A program made the position numbers and the translations under genes. Below are positions 60,076 through 64,000 of a DNA stretch of 64,000 bases, piece after piece; the first letter of the stretch is position 1; every line of letters starts with the position of its first letter. The notes under the pieces were generated by a model, which had not been told where the DNA came from, did no database searches, and worked only from the letters and a program-made list of their open reading frames with translations. Location: NCBI GenBank assembly GCA_965214085.1, contig OZ243937.1, positions 620,001 to 684,000 of the forward strand, read 5' to 3'. This DNA is from UBA6055 sp965214085. GTDB lineage: Bacteria; Chloroflexota; Anaerolineae; Aggregatilineales; Phototrophicaceae.

Positions 60076-61274
60076 AGGTCCTCGTGCCTGACCACCGGCG
60101 TCGCTGGCAAGGTTACGATGACCGGCAGGCATAGCAGTGAAATCAGCGCCGCGGCGATGAAGGCGTTCTGCAAGCCCAGCGCGTCGCCCAGCGCGCCCAC
60201 TATTATCACGTTGATGGCCCGCACGCCAAAAGCATAGAGCATGAACACGCCGTTGGCGGTGGCGCGGTTTTCGGGCAGTTGATCTTGCACCAGCGCCAAA
60301 AACACCGGCGACACCGATAGCGAGGTGAAACCCAGGCCGATGAGCAGCGGAATCATCAGCGCGCCTTCGACATGCACAAAAATCAGCATCAACAGCGCCG
60401 AGCTGGTCGCCGCGCCCGCCACCATGCGCCGCCGTCCAAAGCGATCGCTGAGCGTGCCGCCCATCAAGGCGCCGCCTACCCCGGAAAGCTCATAAAGCGC
60501 CAGCGCGGCCGTCGCCAGCGTCAGCTCGAACCCGCGGATATTGACCAGGTACACAACCATGAATATGCCCAGGCTGCTGGCCGCCATATTGCGCAGCAGC
60601 ATCACCCCCAATAACGGCGTGAACACCCGCGCGAAGCGCTTCAGCATGGGTTTGCTCTTGCCTTTGCGGCGTTCGCGCCTGGCTGAGACATCGCGCAGCC
60701 GCCAGAATAAGACCGCGCTCGATAGCCAGCCGAAGAACATCAGCCGCCACAAACCCTCCATGCCCCAGTGGGTCACACCGAAGCCAACCAGCAGCGGGCC
60801 CACCGAGCGCGCCAATTCGCCCGCCGCCATAAAGAAGCTCATGCCGCGCCCGACTTTGTCGCCGGCCACATGCGCGATCATCGCTGGCGCCGGCGCGTGG
60901 AAAGCCATGATGTTCACGCCCACGCAGAATAAGAGCAGCGCCGCCGTGCCATAGGTAGGCATGAAGCCGATCATGGTCGCCAGCGTCGCGGTGATGGCCG
61001 GCGCGAATATCACCAGATAGCGCACCGAAATGCGGTCGGCCAAGTAGCCGATCAGCGGGCCCAGGAGCGATGGCGCTTGCATGAAAACCGGCAGCGATCC
61101 CGCCATCAGCAGCGTCAAGCCCAGCTTGTCGATCAGCAGCGGCAGCAGCGGCGAGATAAAAGAGGAGTAGACATCGTGCACAAAATGCCCGCTGCAGATC
61201 AGCAATATGCGGTTGGTTTGGAAGCCGGATTCACGCTGGTCTTCGCTGTCGATTTCCGCCGCTGCTGATGTCAT
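60072..61274 (-). CDS. Major facilitator superfamily transporter
   Basis: The 400 aa protein has twelve predicted helices with the MFS motif A pattern in the second half (GALMGGTLSDRFGRRRMVAGA) and a looser form in the first (GYLADRISVRYLVIFAP). The N-terminal LLICSGHFVHDVYSSFISPLLPLLIDKLG resembles the fosmidomycin-resistance (Fsr) branch, which starts with GHxxxDxyxxFxxPLLP. It could export a drug or metabolite; no substrate can be named. ATG 61274 is divergent from metH across repeat F. Confidence 0.88.
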   Translation of the reverse strand: MTSAAAEIDSEDQRESGFQTNRILLICSGHFVHDVYSSFISPLLPLLIDKLGLTLLMAGSLPVFMQAPSLLGPLIGYLADRISVRYLVIFAPAITATLATMIGFMPTYGTAALLLFCVGVNIMAFHAPAPAMIAHVAGDKVGRGMSFFMAAGELARSVGPLLVGFGVTHWGMEGLWRLMFFGWLSSAVLFWRLRDVSARRERRKGKSKPMLKRFARVFTPLLGVMLLRNMAASSLGIFMVVYLVNIRGFELTLATAALALYELSGVGGALMGGTLSDRFGRRRMVAGAATSSALLMLIFVHVEGALMIPLLIGLGFTSLSVSPVFLALVQDQLPENRATANGVFMLYAFGVRAINVIIVGALGDALGLQNAFIAAALISLLCLPVIVTLPATPVVRHEDL

Positions 61275-61339
61275 GTTCCGCCCGTTCGCAGCTAGATGAT
61301 TAGCGCGAGATTATAACGCAATTCGAGCGGATGCCAATT

Positions 61340-61621
61340 CAGGGCAATCGCATTAAAATATTTTAACCACAGAGAACACAGAGGGAACAGAGATCAAGTT
61401 CTATTTCTGGTAGAAAAAGGAGGCAATGTAGGGGCGATTGACGGTCCAGTGTCGGCGGGCTGTGTCTACGCGCCCTACGCGACCCTGTGCCGCGCGTAGA
61501 CACTGCGGGTCAACCGCCCACAGATTATGCGCGTTTTCACGGGCGACATACTATGTCGCCCCTACAATTTGTTAGTTTGATGATAAATTCGTCATTTATG
61601 GATTTTGTTGCGATTGCCCTG
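61340..61621. mobile_element. MITE-like element, copy F, with a 10-bp target duplication
   Basis: CAGGGCAATCGCATTAAAAT (61340) faces GATTTTGTTGCGATTGCCCT plus G at 61621. GATGCCAATT is repeated exactly at 61330-61339 and 61622-61631. Inside are the CCACAGAGAACACAGAGGGA block, a GTGTCTACGCG / CGCGTAGACAC inverted repeat (61462-61472, 61493-61503) and a GGGCGACA..TGTCGCCC hairpin. The copy lies between divergent MFS and metH genes. Confidence 0.9.
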
Positions 61622-61674
61622 GATGCCAATTAAGCTACGCGGCGTCAGGGCTAGGGCGGCATTGACGGCTATGC

Positions 61675-61689
61675 TAAACTGAAGCTATG
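61675..61689 (+). promoter_or_regulatory. -10 box placed for leaderless metH transcription
   Basis: TAAACT (61675-61680), six bases, then ATG 61687. No ribosome site is visible. No B12 or SAM riboswitch fits in this short region. Confidence 0.45.
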
Positions 61690-64000
61690 AATAACAAACT
61701 ACAACCCTTCAGCAACCGGCGCTACCTCGACGCCATCGACGACCACATCGTCATCTTTGACGGCGCCATGGGCACCAGCATCCAGGCCTACGACCTCGGG
61801 CCCGGCGATTTCGGCGGCGAGCAATTCCAGGATTGCATCGACTACCTCGTCATTACCCGCCCGGATGTCATCCGCGAGATTCACGAGTCCTTTTTGCGCG
61901 TGGGCGCGGAAGCCGTCGAAACCAACACCTTCCGCGCGAATCGCCTGACGCTTGCCGAACACGGTTTGGGCGATCAAACCCTGGAGATCAACCGCGCAGC
62001 CGCCCAAATCGCCCGCGCCGCTTGTGACCAGGTTGAGCGCGAGACCGGCATGCCGCGCTTCGTGGCCGGCAGTATGGGACCCAGCGGCAAGCTGCCCTCT
62101 GGCGACGACCCTGACTTGAGCGACATTACCTTTGACGAGCTGGCTGAACTGTTCCGCGAGCAGGCGCAGGGCCTGGTTGAGGGCGGCGCCGACTTGCTGC
62201 TGCTGGAAACCAGCCAGGACATCCTCGAGGTCAAAGCGGCCATCCACGGCATCAACCGCTGCTTCGCCGCCTGCGGTCAGCGCATCCCCCTGCAAGTGCA
62301 GATTACCCTGGATGTTAGCGGACGTATGCTCTTTGGCACCGATATCAGCGGCGCGTTAGCCACGCTTGAGCCGCTGCCGATTGACCTGCTGGGCATGAAT
62401 TGCTCCACCGGTCCCGAATACATGCGCCTGCCCATCCAATACCTGATCGAGCGTTCGCCTTATCCCATCAGCGTCCTGCCCAACGCCGGCTTGCCTATCA
62501 ATGTCGATGGCGAGGCGGTTTATCCCATGCAGCCTGACCCCTTCAGCGAGCTGGTGGGCGAGTTCGCGGGCTGGGGCGTCAACGCGGTCGGCGGCTGCTG
62601 CGGCACAACGCCCGATCACATCGCCGCGCTCTATCGGCAGGTACACGGCGCGCCCTATCCAGACGTCCTGGCGCGGAACAAAGCCCGACAGGCGCCGCTG
62701 CTGCGCGAGATTATGCGGGAGCCGCGAGCTTCCAGCGGCATGACGGCGGCGCGTATGCTGCAAGACCCCGCTCCCACGCTGATTGGCGAGCGCGTCAACA
62801 GCCAGGGCAGTCGCAAAGTCAAGCGCCTCCTGCTCGAAGATGACTACGACAGCATCGTCGATATCGCCGTCGGCCAGGTGGAGCGCGGCGCGCACATGCT
62901 CGATGTCTGCGTCGCCCTGACCGAGCGCGATGACGAATTAGAGCAGATGCAGCAACTGGTCAAGAAGCTGTCCATGGCGGTCGAAGCGCCGCTGATTATC
63001 GACACCACCGAAGTTGATGTCGCCGAAGCCGCGCTGGCGCTGTACCCGGGCCGCGGCATCATCAATGGCAACAACCTGGAAAATGGCCGCGAGCGCATCG
63101 ACGCCATCCTGCCCATTGCGCTCAAGCATGGCGCTGCTGTCCTGTCCATGACCATCGACGAAGCGGGCATGGCGCATAGCCGCGAAAAGAAACTGGAAAT
63201 CGCCCGCCGCATCACCGATATCGCGCTGGGCGACTATGGTCTCTCGCCCGAAGACCTCATCTACGACGCCTTGACCTTCCCCTTAACCACAGGCCAGGAC
63301 GAATTGCGCAATGACGCCGTCGAGACCCTGGAAGGCATTCGCCTCATCAAGGAAGAGCTCCCCGGCGTGATGACCGCCCTCGGCATCAGCAATGTCAGCT
63401 TCGGGGTGGGGGCGGCGGCGCGCGGCGTGCTCAACAGCGTCTTTCTGTATCACGCCGTCAAAGCCGGCTTGGATATGGCCATCGTCAATCCCGCCCATAT
63501 CACACCCTATTTCGAGATTCCCGATGACCAGCGCAAGATTGCGGAAGACCTTATCTTCAACAGCGATGCCGACGCGCTGCCGCGTTTCATTCAGTACTTC
63601 GAAGACAACGAGGTGCAAGTAGCCGGCGCGGAAGCGATTGACCCCACCGCCGATTTGTCCAGCGAAGAAGCGCTGCACTGGCAGATTGTCCACCGCAAGA
63701 AAGAGGGCGTCGAAGCGCTCATCGACGACACCCTGACGCGCCTGGACGCCGTCAGCGCGCTTAACACCGTGCTGCTGCCAGCCATGAAAGAAGTCGGCGA
63801 TAAGTTTGGCGCCGGCGAACTCATCCTGCCCTTCGTGCTGCAATCCGCCGAGGTCATGAAGAAGTCGGTCGCCTATCTGGAACAATTTATGGACAAAGTC
63901 GAAGGCGCCAGCAAGGGCATCGTCGTGCTGGCGACCGTCTACGGCGATGTGCACGATATCGGCAAAAACCTCGTCAAAACCATCCTGAGCAATAACGGCT
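61687..64000 (+). CDS. metH: Cobalamin-dependent methionine synthase, 5' part (runs off window)
   Basis: MetH moves the methyl group of 5-methyl-THF to homocysteine through B12. The 771 codons present hold the homocysteine domain (VIFDGAMGTSIQAYDL, MNCSTGP at about 236-242 and GGCCGTTPDHI near 302-312 with the zinc cysteines), the pterin-binding domain (TLIGERVNSQGSRK, MLDVCVA, IIDTTEVDV, INGNNLE, LGISNVSFG), the B12 cap (ALNTVLLPAMKEVGDKFGAGELILPFVLQSAEVMKKS) and the start of the B12 domain with the cobalt-ligand motif DVHDIG (about 754-759). The rest of the B12 domain and any activation domain lie beyond the edge. Confidence 0.95.
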   Translation, partial: MNNKLQPFSNRRYLDAIDDHIVIFDGAMGTSIQAYDLGPGDFGGEQFQDCIDYLVITRPDVIREIHESFLRVGAEAVETNTFRANRLTLAEHGLGDQTLEINRAAAQIARAACDQVERETGMPRFVAGSMGPSGKLPSGDDPDLSDITFDELAELFREQAQGLVEGGADLLLLETSQDILEVKAAIHGINRCFAACGQRIPLQVQITLDVSGRMLFGTDISGALATLEPLPIDLLGMNCSTGPEYMRLPIQYLIERSPYPISVLPNAGLPINVDGEAVYPMQPDPFSELVGEFAGWGVNAVGGCCGTTPDHIAALYRQVHGAPYPDVLARNKARQAPLLREIMREPRASSGMTAARMLQDPAPTLIGERVNSQGSRKVKRLLLEDDYDSIVDIAVGQVERGAHMLDVCVALTERDDELEQMQQLVKKLSMAVEAPLIIDTTEVDVAEAALALYPGRGIINGNNLENGRERIDAILPIALKHGAAVLSMTIDEAGMAHSREKKLEIARRITDIALGDYGLSPEDLIYDALTFPLTTGQDELRNDAVETLEGIRLIKEELPGVMTALGISNVSFGVGAAARGVLNSVFLYHAVKAGLDMAIVNPAHITPYFEIPDDQRKIAEDLIFNSDADALPRFIQYFEDNEVQVAGAEAIDPTADLSSEEALHWQIVHRKKEGVEALIDDTLTRLDAVSALNTVLLPAMKEVGDKFGAGELILPFVLQSAEVMKKSVAYLEQFMDKVEGASKGIVVLATVYGDVHDIGKNLVKTILSNNG

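Noticed and set aside
61622..61686. Cobalamin or SAM riboswitch before metH
   Set aside because: Only about 65 bases separate the repeat from the start codon and no B12-box or S-box motif is visible.
1..64000. tRNA genes, rRNA genes and CRISPR arrays
   Set aside because: I saw no TTCGANNCC-type T-arms with matching acceptor stems, no rRNA-like sequence, and no regularly spaced repeats with unique spacers. A tRNA missed by eye is possible.

Overview
The window is bacterial, GC-rich, gene-dense and has no rRNA, tRNA or CRISPR array that I can see. The gene content fits a member of the Chloroflexota, most likely an Anaerolineae-type lineage: a fused homocysteine methyltransferase/MTHFR, an HpnA-like epimerase, a MetRS with an FSTSR variant of the KMSKS loop, many secreted proteins rich in SH3, FN3 and LysM modules, and an Flp-type pilin. 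This placement is inference from gene families, not from a marker phylogeny.

Layout. 0-8.5 kb: a GT2 glycosyltransferase, a MerR-like regulator with dprA, lexA with a palindrome over its promoter, a lytic transglycosylase, the bifunctional methionine/folate enzyme with a response regulator, and a ParB-like protein. 8.7-14 kb: a Trm9-like methyltransferase, a secreted SH3/CARDB protein, an ABC ATPase, a HEAT-repeat protein and a TPR protein. 13.9-16 kb: metG preceded by a candidate transcription attenuator. 16-18 kb: an AT-richer UvrD-like helicase that looks acquired. 18-26.5 kb: a carbohydrate uptake and catabolism cluster (BtpA-like protein, M29 peptidase, binding protein, two permeases, Gfo/Idh dehydrogenase, FGGY kinase) without its own ATPase. 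26.5-43.8 kb: a PHP phosphatase, cyclopropane synthase, epimerase, a C26 amidohydrolase, two FN3 proteins, a flavoprotein, a KefB-like antiporter with a damaged duplicate of its 3' end, two tandem PLP decarboxylases, a TauE-like protein, a nitroreductase and hemB. 43.9-52.8 kb: two giant paralogous membrane proteins, a second C26 enzyme and a large FtsX/MacB-type permease. 53-64 kb: Flp pilin, M42 peptidase, LysM lipoprotein, an XRE regulator facing a secreted FN3 protein across palindromic operators, the signal recognition particle RNA, DM13 protein, MFS transporter, and the first 771 codons of metH, which runs off the end.

Two things stand out beyond the genes. First, a family of roughly 200-280 bp non-coding elements with nested inverted repeats occurs at least six times; four copies are bracketed by 10-16 bp direct repeats, so they are transposed MITE-like elements, and most sit just upstream of promoters (lexA, the YitJ-type gene, metH, the SRP RNA). 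Second, several transcription units show a TANNNT hexamer exactly 6 bases before the start codon, which suggests leaderless mRNAs; one of these encodes a 26-codon leader peptide with two internal Met codons directly before mutually exclusive antiterminator and terminator hairpins in front of metG.

Methionine metabolism recurs (YitJ-type enzyme, metG, metH). All functions below are read from sequence motifs and family knowledge; no database search was run.
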